The position numbers and the translations under genes are program-made. From NCBI GenBank assembly GCA_003252105.1, contig QKDL01000069.1:1-43012 (forward strand): DNA of 43,012 bases, read 5' to 3'. Shown here in pieces: positions 33,413-42,417 of the stretch. Position 1 is the stretch's first letter. The number at the start of each line of letters is the position of its first letter. This DNA comes from Arcobacter sp. (GTDB lineage: Bacteria; Campylobacterota; Campylobacteria; Campylobacterales; Arcobacteraceae). The notes below the pieces were generated by a model. The model was not told the origin of the DNA. It searched no databases and saw only the letters and a program-made list of their open reading frames with translations.

Positions 33413-36139
33413 ATGGATTACAAAGATAGTTTATTATTACCCAATACACAGTTTCCTATGAGGGGTAATCTTCCTCAAAATGAGCCAGAAAGATATGCTT
33501 CATGGGATGAGGAAAAAGTTTACGACAGAATGAAAAAAAATAGAGAAGGTGCACCTTCTTTTACACTGCATGATGGACCACCATATGCAAATGGTCATAT
33601 TCATATTGGGCACGCATTAAATAAAATTTTAAAAGATATCATTGTTAAATACCATTATTTTGAAGGTAAATCAACTAGATATGTTCCAGGATGGGATTGT
33701 CATGGTCTTCCAATTGAGCAAAAAGTTGAAGAGAAAATAGGAACTACAAAGAAAAAAGAGCTTCCAAAGTCAAAAATTAGAGAACTTTGTAGAGAACATG
33801 CGAGTAGATTTGTTGAAATTCAAAAAGATGAGTTTAAAAAACTTGGTGTTATTGGGGATTGGGATAATCCTTATTTAACTATGGATTTTAAATTTGAAGC
33901 AAATATTTATAGAGAATTATGTGCAATTGCAAAACAAGGATTATTAGTACAAAGAAGTAAACCTGTTTATTGGTCTTGGGCAGCACAAACAGCATTAGCA
34001 GAAGCAGAAGTTGAGTATGAAGATAAAACTTCACCATCTATTTATGTTGCATTTAAACATGAAACTATTGATGCAAGTCTAATTATTTGGACTACAACAC
34101 CTTGGACACTTCCTGCAAATACAGGTATTGCACTTAATGGTGAAGAGGAGTATGTTTTAACAAGTGATAAATTTATAGTTGCAAAAAAACTTTATAACTC
34201 TCTTGTAGAAAACGAAATTATTTCAGGAACTATTGTTGAAACAATAAATCCAACAAGTTTAGAAAATACATTTGCAATCAATCCATTAAATGGAAGAACA
34301 TCAAAAATTGTATTAGGTGAACATGTTGAAATGGAAACAGGTTCAGGAGCTGTACATACTGCACCAGGACATGGTGAGGATGACTATAAAGTTGGATTAA
34401 TATATGGTCTTGATGTTATTATGCCAGTTGATGCTGAGGGTAAATATGATGAAACTATAGTTAGAGAAAAACTATTTAAAGATACAGATAAATATCTTGG
34501 TGTTCATGTATTTAAAGCAAATGAGATGATTTTAGAAGAGTTAGGTGAAGCACTTTTAAGTAGAAAAGATATAAGACACTCATATCCACACTGTTGGAGA
34601 ACTCATAAACCAATTATTTTTAGAGCAACAAAACAATGGTTTATCTCTATTGATGATGAGTATGGAGAAAAAAATAATACATTAAGACAAAATGCTTTAA
34701 ACGCATTAGATGAGATTGAATTTTTCCCTACATGGGGTAAAAATAGACTAAAAGCAATGCTTGAAGGAAGACCAGATTGGTGTATCTCTAGACAAAGAGA
34801 TTGGGGAGTTCCAATTGCATTTTTTAGAAATAAAAAAACTGATGAGATAATTTTTGATGAAAAAGTATTAAATTATACAGCTATGATTTTTGAACAAAAA
34901 GGTTGTGATGCTTGGTATGATTTAGAGATTTCTGAATTATTATATCCAGGAAGTGGTTTAAATCCAGAAGATTTAGAAAAAACTATGGATATTTTAGATG
35001 TTTGGTTTGATTCAGGTTCGACTCAACATGCAGTTTTAAGAAGTAGAAATTATGATGCAGGAACATTCCCTGCTGATATGTATTTAGAAGGAAGTGATCA
35101 ACATAGAGGTTGGTTCCAATCTTCACTTTTAACAACTTTAGCTTCTAGTGAAATTGCACCATATAAAGCTTTAGTAACTCATGGATTTACTATGGATGAA
35201 AAAGGTGAAAAAATGTCTAAGTCAAAGGGGAATGTAATTGACCCTGCGAAAATCATGAAACAATATGGTTCTGAAATACTTAGATTATGGGTTGCAATGA
35301 GTGATTATCAAAATGACCAAAAAATTTCTGATAATATCTTAAAACAAAATGCAGAACTATATAGAAAGATAAGAAATACTGCAAGATTTTTACTTGCAAA
35401 TGTAGATGATTTAGATGTAATAGTTGATATAGATAAAATGGGTCAACTTGATAAATGGATATTAAATAAAGCTAAAAAAGTATTTGATGAGATTGAAGCT
35501 GCATTTTCAATTTATGAATTTTCAAAAGGTTTAAATAGATTAAATAACTTCTTAGTAGTTGATTTATCTGGTATCTATTTAGACGTTTGTAAAGATAGAT
35601 TATATTGTGATGACAAAAATGATATACATAGAAGAAGCTCTCAAAGTGCTATGGCTATTATCACAAAAAAACTTATCTCAACACTATCTTGCATCTTAAC
35701 TTATACTATGGATGAGTTACTTGAATATGCACCTGAATTTATTAAAGATGGAGCAAAAGATATATTTGATTATAAAAAAGTTGAGTTACCTGTTGTTGAA
35801 AGTAAGCTTAATGAACAAGTTTTATTAAATGCTAAAGAAAAGTTTAGTGAAGCAATAGATACACTTAAAAAAGAAAAAATAATCAAATCTACATTAGAAT
35901 TAAGTATCTATACAAATAGTGAAGATATTTTAGCTTTAGAACAAGTTGAAAGTGAAGATTGGTTTTTAGTAAGTAAAATTACTGATAAAAAAGAGGAGAA
36001 TAGATTAGGATTCTTTGAAATTGATGGAAAAGAGTTTGAAATCTACAAAGCTTCAAAAGCTAAATGTCCTAGATGTTGGAAGTTTACTTCTACAAATGAA
36101 GAAACTTTATGTCAAAGATGTGAGAGTGTATTAAACTAA
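33413..36139 (+). CDS. ileS: isoleucine--tRNA ligase
   Basis: Charges tRNA-Ile. A 908-residue class I synthetase with the HIGH motif in PPYANGHIHIGHALNK (about residues 57-72), the CP1 editing domain with TTTPWTLPANTG and the conserved GTGAVH-like SGAVHTAPGHG, the KMSKS loop in EKGEKMSKSKGN (about 600), an anticodon-binding helical domain and a C-terminal zinc finger with two CxxC pairs (CPRCW and CQRC). I chose ATG 33413 because AAGG lies 9 nt before it and homologues begin MDYKD; ATG 33407 is also possible. Confidence 0.97.
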   Translation: MDYKDSLLLPNTQFPMRGNLPQNEPERYASWDEEKVYDRMKKNREGAPSFTLHDGPPYANGHIHIGHALNKILKDIIVKYHYFEGKSTRYVPGWDCHGLPIEQKVEEKIGTTKKKELPKSKIRELCREHASRFVEIQKDEFKKLGVIGDWDNPYLTMDFKFEANIYRELCAIAKQGLLVQRSKPVYWSWAAQTALAEAEVEYEDKTSPSIYVAFKHETIDASLIIWTTTPWTLPANTGIALNGEEEYVLTSDKFIVAKKLYNSLVENEIISGTIVETINPTSLENTFAINPLNGRTSKIVLGEHVEMETGSGAVHTAPGHGEDDYKVGLIYGLDVIMPVDAEGKYDETIVREKLFKDTDKYLGVHVFKANEMILEELGEALLSRKDIRHSYPHCWRTHKPIIFRATKQWFISIDDEYGEKNNTLRQNALNALDEIEFFPTWGKNRLKAMLEGRPDWCISRQRDWGVPIAFFRNKKTDEIIFDEKVLNYTAMIFEQKGCDAWYDLEISELLYPGSGLNPEDLEKTMDILDVWFDSGSTQHAVLRSRNYDAGTFPADMYLEGSDQHRGWFQSSLLTTLASSEIAPYKALVTHGFTMDEKGEKMSKSKGNVIDPAKIMKQYGSEILRLWVAMSDYQNDQKISDNILKQNAELYRKIRNTARFLLANVDDLDVIVDIDKMGQLDKWILNKAKKVFDEIEAAFSIYEFSKGLNRLNNFLVVDLSGIYLDVCKDRLYCDDKNDIHRRSSQSAMAIITKKLISTLSCILTYTMDELLEYAPEFIKDGAKDIFDYKKVELPVVESKLNEQVLLNAKEKFSEAIDTLKKEKIIKSTLELSIYTNSEDILALEQVESEDWFLVSKITDKKEENRLGFFEIDGKEFEIYKASKAKCPRCWKFTSTNEETLCQRCESVLN

Positions 36140-36140
36140 A

Positions 36141-36260
36141 ATGTTTGAAAATGAAGTAACTCTCACATTTATTTTTTCTACAATAGCTGTAATACTAGCG
36201 TTAACAGCTATTGGAATAGTTTATGTAAATATAAAAGCAAAGAAGGTTAACAAAAAATGA
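36141..36260 (+). CDS. 39-residue single-pass membrane protein
   Basis: Too short for usual gene calls. It begins one base after the ileS stop and its TGA overlaps the ATG of nfu (ATGA). The product has a short acidic N-terminus (MFENEVTLTF), one membrane helix (IFSTIAVILALTAIGIVYV) and a lysine-rich tail (NIKAKKVNKK), a positive-inside layout with the tail in the cytoplasm. No strong ribosome site is seen, so translation may depend on coupling to ileS. I do not recognise a family; the tight packing on both sides is the best evidence that it is real. Confidence 0.65.
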   Translation: MFENEVTLTFIFSTIAVILALTAIGIVYVNIKAKKVNKK

Positions 36261-36535
36261 TGCCATTTAGTGATGAGGACTTAAGACCACCTGTTAGTTC
36301 TATTATTGAAAGTAAAATTGCACCAATGTTAGCAAGAGATGGTGGGGCAATACAATTAATAGATATTATGAATGGAAAAGTTTATGTACAACTACAAGGT
36401 TCATGTGTAGGTTGCAGTGCAAGTGGAAGTACGTTGAAATTTATTGTTGAGAAAGAGTTAAAATCAGCAATCCATCCAGAATTAGAGATAGTAAATGTAC
36501 CACAAGGTATGGAAAATAATCTACAGGAGCTTTAA
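36257..36535 (+). CDS. NifU C-terminal-like iron-sulfur scaffold (Nfu)
   Basis: A 92-residue protein made of the NFU domain. The two iron-sulfur cysteines are in CVGCSASGSTLK (CxxC, about residues 53-56). It carries and delivers [4Fe-4S] clusters. The start is ATG 36257 with AAGG upstream; ATG 36260 is equally possible. It overlaps the small membrane-protein gene by 4 bp and shares 1 bp with the next gene, so it is in a tightly coupled chain from ileS to murE. Confidence 0.94.
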   Translation: MMPFSDEDLRPPVSSIIESKIAPMLARDGGAIQLIDIMNGKVYVQLQGSCVGCSASGSTLKFIVEKELKSAIHPELEIVNVPQGMENNLQEL

Positions 36536-37128
36536 TGATAAATGAAACTAGATTAGTAAATGAAGCAAATAGATATTTTTTAGAAAAACAATTTGACAAA
36601 GCTTTATTTATATATTCGCAGTTATCATACAATTTTCCTTTAAAAAAAGAGTATCCAATATATGCACTTTTTTGTGATATTGCAAGTGAAGATTTGGATA
36701 AAGGTACATCTTTATATGATTATTTCACTATTGCAAAAGATGAAAATATAGATGAAGCAATAGAATATGTAGAAAATATTGTTAATGCCTATGATGGTGA
36801 TATGGAAAAAATGATGGATATTCTAAAGGATTTAACAGAATCAAGTGTTGATTCTTTGGATGCTATTAGATATGAAGATTTTAAAAAACTTATTGAATCA
36901 AGAGGTTCTTTTAGAGTTGCATTTGAAGATATTATGTTTTCTACAAAGGTTGCAATTGAGTCAAAAGAGGACTTTTTTGATTTTGTAAGTAGACTTATAG
37001 ATAATGATTTTAATAGTACAGCTTATTCATATCTTGATGGATTTAATGAATACTTCTCTTATGATAAAAAGATTGAAGAATTATATAAAAAATTAGAAGA
37101 TAAAAAAATTGTTACTGAACATAAATAA
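36535..37128 (+). CDS. helical, TPR-like cytoplasmic protein, function unknown
   Basis: A 197-residue acidic protein without signal peptide or membrane helix. Residues about 5-40 (ANRYFLEKQFDKALFIYSQL) have the pattern of a tetratricopeptide helix pair; the rest is mostly predicted helix. I recognise it only as a conserved unknown placed before murE in this group. Its ATG shares a base with the nfu stop and its end overlaps murE by 20 bp, so it is fixed between nfu and murE in one operon. A role as a protein-protein adaptor is a guess. Confidence 0.8.
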   Translation: MINETRLVNEANRYFLEKQFDKALFIYSQLSYNFPLKKEYPIYALFCDIASEDLDKGTSLYDYFTIAKDENIDEAIEYVENIVNAYDGDMEKMMDILKDLTESSVDSLDAIRYEDFKKLIESRGSFRVAFEDIMFSTKVAIESKEDFFDFVSRLIDNDFNSTAYSYLDGFNEYFSYDKKIEELYKKLEDKKIVTEHK

Positions 37129-38395
37129 TAAGAGTTTCACTGATAATTCAAAAGAGGTAAATAAAGACACATACTTTGTCATTACTTCTTTAAATGAAAA
37201 ATATATCCAAAATGCCAGAGATAATGGTTGCGAAAACTTTATTGAGGCAAAAGATTTAAAAAATCATATTGATATAAGTGCAATCAAAATCATTGGTATT
37301 ACAGGAACTAATGGAAAAACTACTACAGCAGCAGCAATATATTCAATACTTTTAGATTTAGGGTTTAAAGTAGCTTTACAGGGAACTAGAGGCTTTTTTA
37401 TAAGTGATGAAAAAGTAGAAGATTATACACTTACTACTCCAATGCAACTTGATAATTTTGCTCATATATTAAAAGCACTTGATAATGGTTGTGATTTTTT
37501 TGTGATGGAAGTAAGTTCACATGCCATTGCTCAAAAAAGAGTTGAAGGTTTAGATTTTGAGTTAAAAGTTTTAACAAATATTACAAGAGATCATTTGGAT
37601 TTCCATAAAACAATCCAAGAGTATATAGATGTTAAAAACTCATTTTTAAGCGATGAGAGTAAAAAACTAATAAATAAAGATGATGTAAATGTAAAATTTA
37701 ATCCTAAAAATACATTGACTTACTCTTTAGAAAACCCTGCTACATATAAAGTTGGTGCATATTCATTTAAAAATGGTATGCATGTAATGTTTTCAAAAAT
37801 AGATTCTATGCACTCATTTTCATCTACTATGATGGGTATATTTAATATTTATAATCTTATGGCTGCAATAGCAAGTGTAAATATGGTTACAAATAAAAGT
37901 CTTGATGAAATATGTGAAGCTGTAGAGAATTTTGCTGGGGTTAGTGGAAGGATGGAAATAGTTTCAGATAATCCACTGGTAATAGTTGACTTTGCTCATA
38001 CTCCTGATGGGATGAAAGAGGTTTATGAAAGTTTTCACCATAAAGATATTATAACTGTATTTGGTGCAGGTGGAGACAGAGATAAAGATAAACGTCCACT
38101 TATGGGACAAATTGCATCTAACTTTGCTAAAACTATCATTGTAACTTCTGATAATCCAAGATTTGAAGATCCTGATTTAATTATAGATGATATCTGTAAA
38201 GGGATTAAAAATAAAGATAATCTAATAGTAGAGATAAATAGAAAAGAAGCTATAAAACAAGCTGTAAATCTTGGAAAAGAAAATTCAAATAGTGTAGTTT
38301 TAATCTTAGGAAAAGGGGATGAACCTTATCAAATAATTTATGATAAGAAATTTCCACTTGTGGATAAAGATGAGGTTTTAAAGCATATTAATTAA
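37109..38395 (+). CDS. murE: UDP-MurNAc-tripeptide synthetase (meso-diaminopimelate adding)
   Basis: Adds meso-diaminopimelate to UDP-MurNAc-Ala-Glu in peptidoglycan synthesis. The ATP loop GITGTNGKTTTAAA is at about residues 63-76, the central domain includes MEVSSHAIAQKRV and NITRDHLDFHKT, and the mDAP-specific DNPR motif is present (TSDNPRFEDPD). At 428 residues it has the shortened N-terminal domain usual in this class. The start is TTG at 37109, inside the previous gene, with a weak AGAAG site. Its TAA overlaps the stop of the opposing gene within TTAATTAA. Confidence 0.96.
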   Translation: MLLNINNKSFTDNSKEVNKDTYFVITSLNEKYIQNARDNGCENFIEAKDLKNHIDISAIKIIGITGTNGKTTTAAAIYSILLDLGFKVALQGTRGFFISDEKVEDYTLTTPMQLDNFAHILKALDNGCDFFVMEVSSHAIAQKRVEGLDFELKVLTNITRDHLDFHKTIQEYIDVKNSFLSDESKKLINKDDVNVKFNPKNTLTYSLENPATYKVGAYSFKNGMHVMFSKIDSMHSFSSTMMGIFNIYNLMAAIASVNMVTNKSLDEICEAVENFAGVSGRMEIVSDNPLVIVDFAHTPDGMKEVYESFHHKDIITVFGAGGDRDKDKRPLMGQIASNFAKTIIVTSDNPRFEDPDLIIDDICKGIKNKDNLIVEINRKEAIKQAVNLGKENSNSVVLILGKGDEPYQIIYDKKFPLVDKDEVLKHIN

Positions 38396-39147
38396 TCTTT
38401 TGAATAATATGCTTTTATGATTATACCTTTATTGTTTTTAACTGATTTTACATAATAGTTTGTAGGTGTTATTATTACTCTTTTCCCAAAATTATCTTTA
38501 ATATATTCAGTTGCCTCTAAAACCCTTTGTCTTGATAAACCTCGTAAAATATACTCTTCAATTTTATCTTTAAAAGATTTTTCAAACTCTTGAATTTTTG
38601 GTTTGATTTTTTCAAATATTATATTATCATCTTCTGCCACTACAGGTAAGATTTCAAACCTAATTGCATCTTTATTTTGTTTTAAAAAATCATTAATACT
38701 ATCTTGGCATTTTTTAGTAAGTATTGAATTCCCTTTTTGGAAGTTATAACATTTAAGTGTGTTGAATTTTAAAGCATTGTAGTATTTATTAAAATTGGTA
38801 TTATTCAAATCTACAATTTTTTCTTTTTCTACCTCAACCTTAATCTCTTTTATAACCTCTTTGGGAATTTGTTTAATAACTTCTTTTTTTGTAGATGAAT
38901 TTAAAAATAAGTATATTGCAATAAATAAAAGAAAGATTATAACAATTGACAATATATAGATCAAAATATTTATATATGAGATATTTCTTTTAGGAGTTTG
39001 TAAAGCTTGAGTTTCTATTTTAGAAGATTTTTTTGGTTCTTCCTTTATCTCTTTATGCATATTCTGTTTTAATTTATTTTCAATATCTTCAGAAGTAAAA
39101 GTCTTATTTAATGCAGCCTTTAGTTTTTCAGTTTTATTCTCTTCCAC
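38392..39147 (-). CDS. single-pass membrane protein with an OmpA-like periplasmic end
   Basis: A 251-residue protein. Residues 1-58 are charged and cytoplasmic, 60-84 form one membrane helix, 88-115 are a Lys/Glu/Val-rich stalk, and about 120-251 are periplasmic. In that part the spacing of a strand (RFEILPVVAEDDN), a long helix and GLSRQRVLEATEYIKDNFG recalls the OmpA/MotB fold, whose helix normally reads LSxxRAxxVxxYL. The usual peptidoglycan aspartate/arginine pair is not clear. It is the last gene of the MoxR-VWA operon, 10 bp after the VWA gene. Function unknown; it may anchor the complex to the wall. Confidence 0.8.
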   Translation of the reverse strand: MEENKTEKLKAALNKTFTSEDIENKLKQNMHKEIKEEPKKSSKIETQALQTPKRNISYINILIYILSIVIIFLLFIAIYLFLNSSTKKEVIKQIPKEVIKEIKVEVEKEKIVDLNNTNFNKYYNALKFNTLKCYNFQKGNSILTKKCQDSINDFLKQNKDAIRFEILPVVAEDDNIIFEKIKPKIQEFEKSFKDKIEEYILRGLSRQRVLEATEYIKDNFGKRVIITPTNYYVKSVKNNKGIIIKAYYSKD

Positions 39148-39157
39148 TATATACCTT

Positions 39158-40060
39158 TTAGTGTCTATTTTTTAAATATATAAATAATATAAGTGAAATG
39201 ATAGCTAAAAATAGTGGATAAAAAAATAAATAACTTTTTAAAACCACTTTATTGTTATTTATTTTGGTCTTTTCTAAAGAGTTTATTTTTTCATATATAT
39301 CGCCTAAATCATCTTTTGAATATGCAATATATGAGTTTGCATTAGTTTGTTTTGCTATTTTATTTAAAACAATTTTATTTGAGTCTCCTATACCTATAGT
39401 ATAAACTTTTATTGAATATTTTTTTAATAATTTCAATACCACATCTAAAGGAGTTGTACTATAGTTGTCTTCACCATCACTTAATAAAATAACAACTTTT
39501 GATTTTGCTTTTGACTCTTTTAAGATATTTATTGAAAAAGCAAGAGAGTCAATCATCGCTGTTTGAGTCCCTATAATACCCACTTCAATATAATCCAAGA
39601 TTGTTTTTTGTGCCTCTTTATCAAAACTAAGTGGTGTAGCCATCATAACAGAATTTGCAAAAACTATTATTGAAATATTATCATTCACTCTTTTTGTGAT
39701 AAAATCTTTTACTATATTTTTTACTACATCAAATCTTGATTCTTTGGGATTGTCTTTATTAAATCCTGGTTTTTGCATTGAACCACTTGTATCTAAACTA
39801 AGTACAATATCAATCCCATCATTTTTAATAAGTTGTGTATCTAATTGTTTATATGGAGAGGCTAGGGCAATAATACTACAAAACATAACTAAAAATTTTA
39901 ATATGTTTTGTATCATAGAGGTGCTTTTCTGACTTTTTTCAAATATATTTAAATGGGGAATTATATAAGAGGGTGATTTTGCTTTACAAAATATTGAGCA
40001 TACAATAAATAGTGGAATAAGAACTAAAAATAAAGGGTATTCAAAACTAAAATTAAACAT
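39158..40060 (-). CDS. BatA-like von Willebrand factor A membrane protein
   Basis: A 300-residue protein with membrane helices near residues 5-25, 50-70 and at the C-terminus (about 275-295). Between them lies a VWA domain with a complete MIDAS metal site: LSLDTSGSMQ, the threonine in GTQTAMID and LSDGEDN. It matches the BatA/BatB class encoded with MoxR and DUF58 genes. It overlaps the DUF4381 gene by 8 bp. The family is linked to envelope stress or aerotolerance in other bacteria; the precise role here is unknown. Confidence 0.9.
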   Translation of the reverse strand: MFNFSFEYPLFLVLIPLFIVCSIFCKAKSPSYIIPHLNIFEKSQKSTSMIQNILKFLVMFCSIIALASPYKQLDTQLIKNDGIDIVLSLDTSGSMQKPGFNKDNPKESRFDVVKNIVKDFITKRVNDNISIIVFANSVMMATPLSFDKEAQKTILDYIEVGIIGTQTAMIDSLAFSINILKESKAKSKVVILLSDGEDNYSTTPLDVVLKLLKKYSIKVYTIGIGDSNKIVLNKIAKQTNANSYIAYSKDDLGDIYEKINSLEKTKINNNKVVLKSYLFFYPLFLAIISLILFIYLKNRH

Positions 40061-40442
40061 CTACAATATCCATAAATCTATCAAAAATTACCTTTATATG
40101 ATTGTCTAAAGGCAAGACTTCTTTTTTATACTTGTACTTATCTAACTCTTCTATAAGTTCAAAACATAGTTTTTTTTCTCTTTCGTTTCTAGCTAGTAGT
40201 CTAGTATATTTAGTAATTTTATATGCACACTCTTTTGGGTTATCAAAATCTAATGTTTTTAATATCTCATAATACTCTTTTCTTTTATTTGGTTTTTTAT
40301 TTTTAAAATATCTGTATATAAAAAATAAAACTATTGAAACAATAGCAAAGGCTAAAACAATTAATAAAATGAAGATGTAAAAAGAGATATCAGGAATAGT
40401 TTCCAAACCTTTTATATCATGCAGTTTTAATTGTTGGTTCAT
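40053..40442 (-). CDS. DUF4381-like membrane protein
   Basis: A 129-residue protein with one N-terminal membrane helix (about residues 18-43, FYIFILLIVLAFAIVSIVLF) and a basic cytoplasmic part. Length, layout and position between DUF58 and VWA genes match the DUF4381 family of MoxR operons. It overlaps its neighbours by 1 and 8 bp. Function unknown. Confidence 0.8.
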   Translation of the reverse strand: MNQQLKLHDIKGLETIPDISFYIFILLIVLAFAIVSIVLFFIYRYFKNKKPNKRKEYYEILKTLDFDNPKECAYKITKYTRLLARNEREKKLCFELIEELDKYKYKKEVLPLDNHIKVIFDRFMDIVDV

Positions 40443-41275
40443 TATCTCATCAACCTTAGAAGTTTTGATAAAGGCTCTTCATCAGTATAAATTTTACAAA
40501 ATCTAATATTACATGATTGAAGATGTTCATATAGTTTATGATCATTTTGTTTTACTTTTGCTATATATTTTTTTAGTATAAGTTCATCTATATTTCCATC
40601 AAAAACTTGATTTGTTGAAGGATCTATTAGATTAACATTTCCAAGTTCGAAAGGTTTTTCTTCGAATCTATCTCTAATAATTATAGAGATAACTTCATGT
40701 TTTTTGCCAAGTAATCTTAAATCTAGATTTTCGATATCAAAAAAATCTCCTATCAAAAAAATGATAGATTTTTTTTTGATAAATTTAAAAAGTTCAGTAG
40801 TAATTTGTGAATAATTAATAGTTTTACCCACAACTTGATATTCAAGTATTGACTTAGTCATTTGATTTACTGAAAAATCTCTTTTTGATTTTTTTGTACA
40901 GATATTAACATTTGTATTTGCAATAAAAGAGCTAAAAGGGTCTTGTTGTTTGATACAAGAGTAAGCTAATAAAGAACAGATTTCAGCAATAAGTTCTTGT
41001 TTGAATTTTTTTGTCCCAAAATATACAGAACCACTTAGTATAGGAATTATATTTATATTTAATTCCCTTTGGGCATGAAAAACTTTGACATAGGGTTTTT
41101 TAAATTTTGCACTAATAACCCAGTCAATATTTTTAACATCTTCCCCATACTCATACTCTTTTAACTCTAAAAAGTCATAACCTTCCCCTTTTAATAAAGA
41201 GGAGTTATTTCCTATAACTTCAGAAAAAACTTGCTTTTTTGTTTTGATGAGTATTTTTTTTAGCTGTTTATTCAT
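40442..41275 (-). CDS. DUF58-domain protein
   Basis: A 277-residue soluble protein. The DUF58 signature GEDVKNIDWVISAKFKKPYVK (about residues 43-62) is clear, followed by a VWA-like region with FLIGDFFDIENLD. It is regularly encoded next to a MoxR ATPase, as here, where its ATG follows the moxR stop codon directly. It probably acts with MoxR in folding or metal loading of a VWA target. Confidence 0.92.
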   Translation of the reverse strand: MNKQLKKILIKTKKQVFSEVIGNNSSLLKGEGYDFLELKEYEYGEDVKNIDWVISAKFKKPYVKVFHAQRELNINIIPILSGSVYFGTKKFKQELIAEICSLLAYSCIKQQDPFSSFIANTNVNICTKKSKRDFSVNQMTKSILEYQVVGKTINYSQITTELFKFIKKKSIIFLIGDFFDIENLDLRLLGKKHEVISIIIRDRFEEKPFELGNVNLIDPSTNQVFDGNIDELILKKYIAKVKQNDHKLYEHLQSCNIRFCKIYTDEEPLSKLLRLMR

Positions 41276-42229
41276 CTATGGAATATCAACCTTTTCTAAA
41301 ATTTTTTGAATTAAATCATCCACATTGATATCCATCGCTTGCGCTTCATATGTTAGAATTATTCTATGTCTTAAAACATTTTTTATAACTAAAGCGATAT
41401 CAATAGGACTAACATAATTGTTTCCTCTTATAAATGCCATAGCTTTTACAGCTTTAAACATATCAATAGTTGCCCTTGGACTTGCACCAAATTGGATATA
41501 ATCTTGAATCTCTTGTAAACCATAGTTTTGAGGTTCTCTTGTAGCACATATCAAATCTACAATATACTCTTCAAGCTCTTTATCCATATGTACATTTGTA
41601 ACCTCTTTTTTTAAAGCTGTCAATTCATCTTTTGTCATCACTTTTTTTTGTTCGAAGATTTGGTTTGAGGTAACTCTTTTGGCTATTTCATACTCTTGTT
41701 CTTTTGTGTTGTACCCAACCACAATTTTAAACATAAATCTATCAAGTTGAGCCTCAGGCAAAGAGTAAGCACCCTCTTGTTCAATAGGGTTTTGAGTAGC
41801 TAGAACCAAAAAAGGAGAATCAATCAAAAATGAATCCTCTGCAATAGTAACTTGTCTTTCTTGCATAACTTCAAGTAGAGCTGATTGAACCTTTGCAGGA
41901 GCTCTATTTATCTCATCTGCAAGAAGAAGGTTTGTAAAAATAGGCCCTTTTTTGATTTTAAACTCTTCTGTTTTCATATCATAGATTTGAGCACCTATAA
42001 TATCACTAGGTAATAAATCAGGGGTAAATTGAACTCTTTTAAATTTCAGGTTTATAACACTAGCCAAAGTTTTTACAGTAGTAGTTTTTGCAAGTCCAGG
42101 AACCCCTTCTAATAGTACATGCCCATTTGTTAGTAATCCAATTAAAAGTGCATTTATCATATCTTCTTGACCAACAATAACTTTTGATAATTCGGTTTTT
42201 ATATCTGAAATCTTATTTTCTAACATCAT
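41276..42229 (-). CDS. MoxR-family AAA+ ATPase
   Basis: A 317-residue AAA+ protein. Walker A is in LLEGVPGLAKTTTVK (about residues 35-49), Walker B in LLADEINRAPAKVQSALLE, sensor 1 in LATQNPIEQEGAYSLPEAQLDRF and sensor 2 in FGASPRATIDM. MoxR proteins act as chaperones for VWA-domain partners. It is the first gene of a five-gene operon on the minus strand. ATG 42229 or the next codon (42226) may be used; both lie after AAAGAAG. Confidence 0.96.
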   Translation of the reverse strand: MMLENKISDIKTELSKVIVGQEDMINALLIGLLTNGHVLLEGVPGLAKTTTVKTLASVINLKFKRVQFTPDLLPSDIIGAQIYDMKTEEFKIKKGPIFTNLLLADEINRAPAKVQSALLEVMQERQVTIAEDSFLIDSPFLVLATQNPIEQEGAYSLPEAQLDRFMFKIVVGYNTKEQEYEIAKRVTSNQIFEQKKVMTKDELTALKKEVTNVHMDKELEEYIVDLICATREPQNYGLQEIQDYIQFGASPRATIDMFKAVKAMAFIRGNNYVSPIDIALVIKNVLRHRIILTYEAQAMDINVDDLIQKILEKVDIP

Positions 42230-42417
42230 AACTTCTTTAATAATATTTTAATTTGCGTTATTTTAACAAAAGGTAATATTTCATAAGCTTAAGGATTGGA
42301 AGAGTGTACAATAGTTGTATTTAAGTTGGTAATCTTGTTTTGATATGAAAGAAAAAATGTATTTACTTTCATTTTGAATAAAAATATATTGAATTGATTT
42401 TAACTTTTCTTTCTTAA

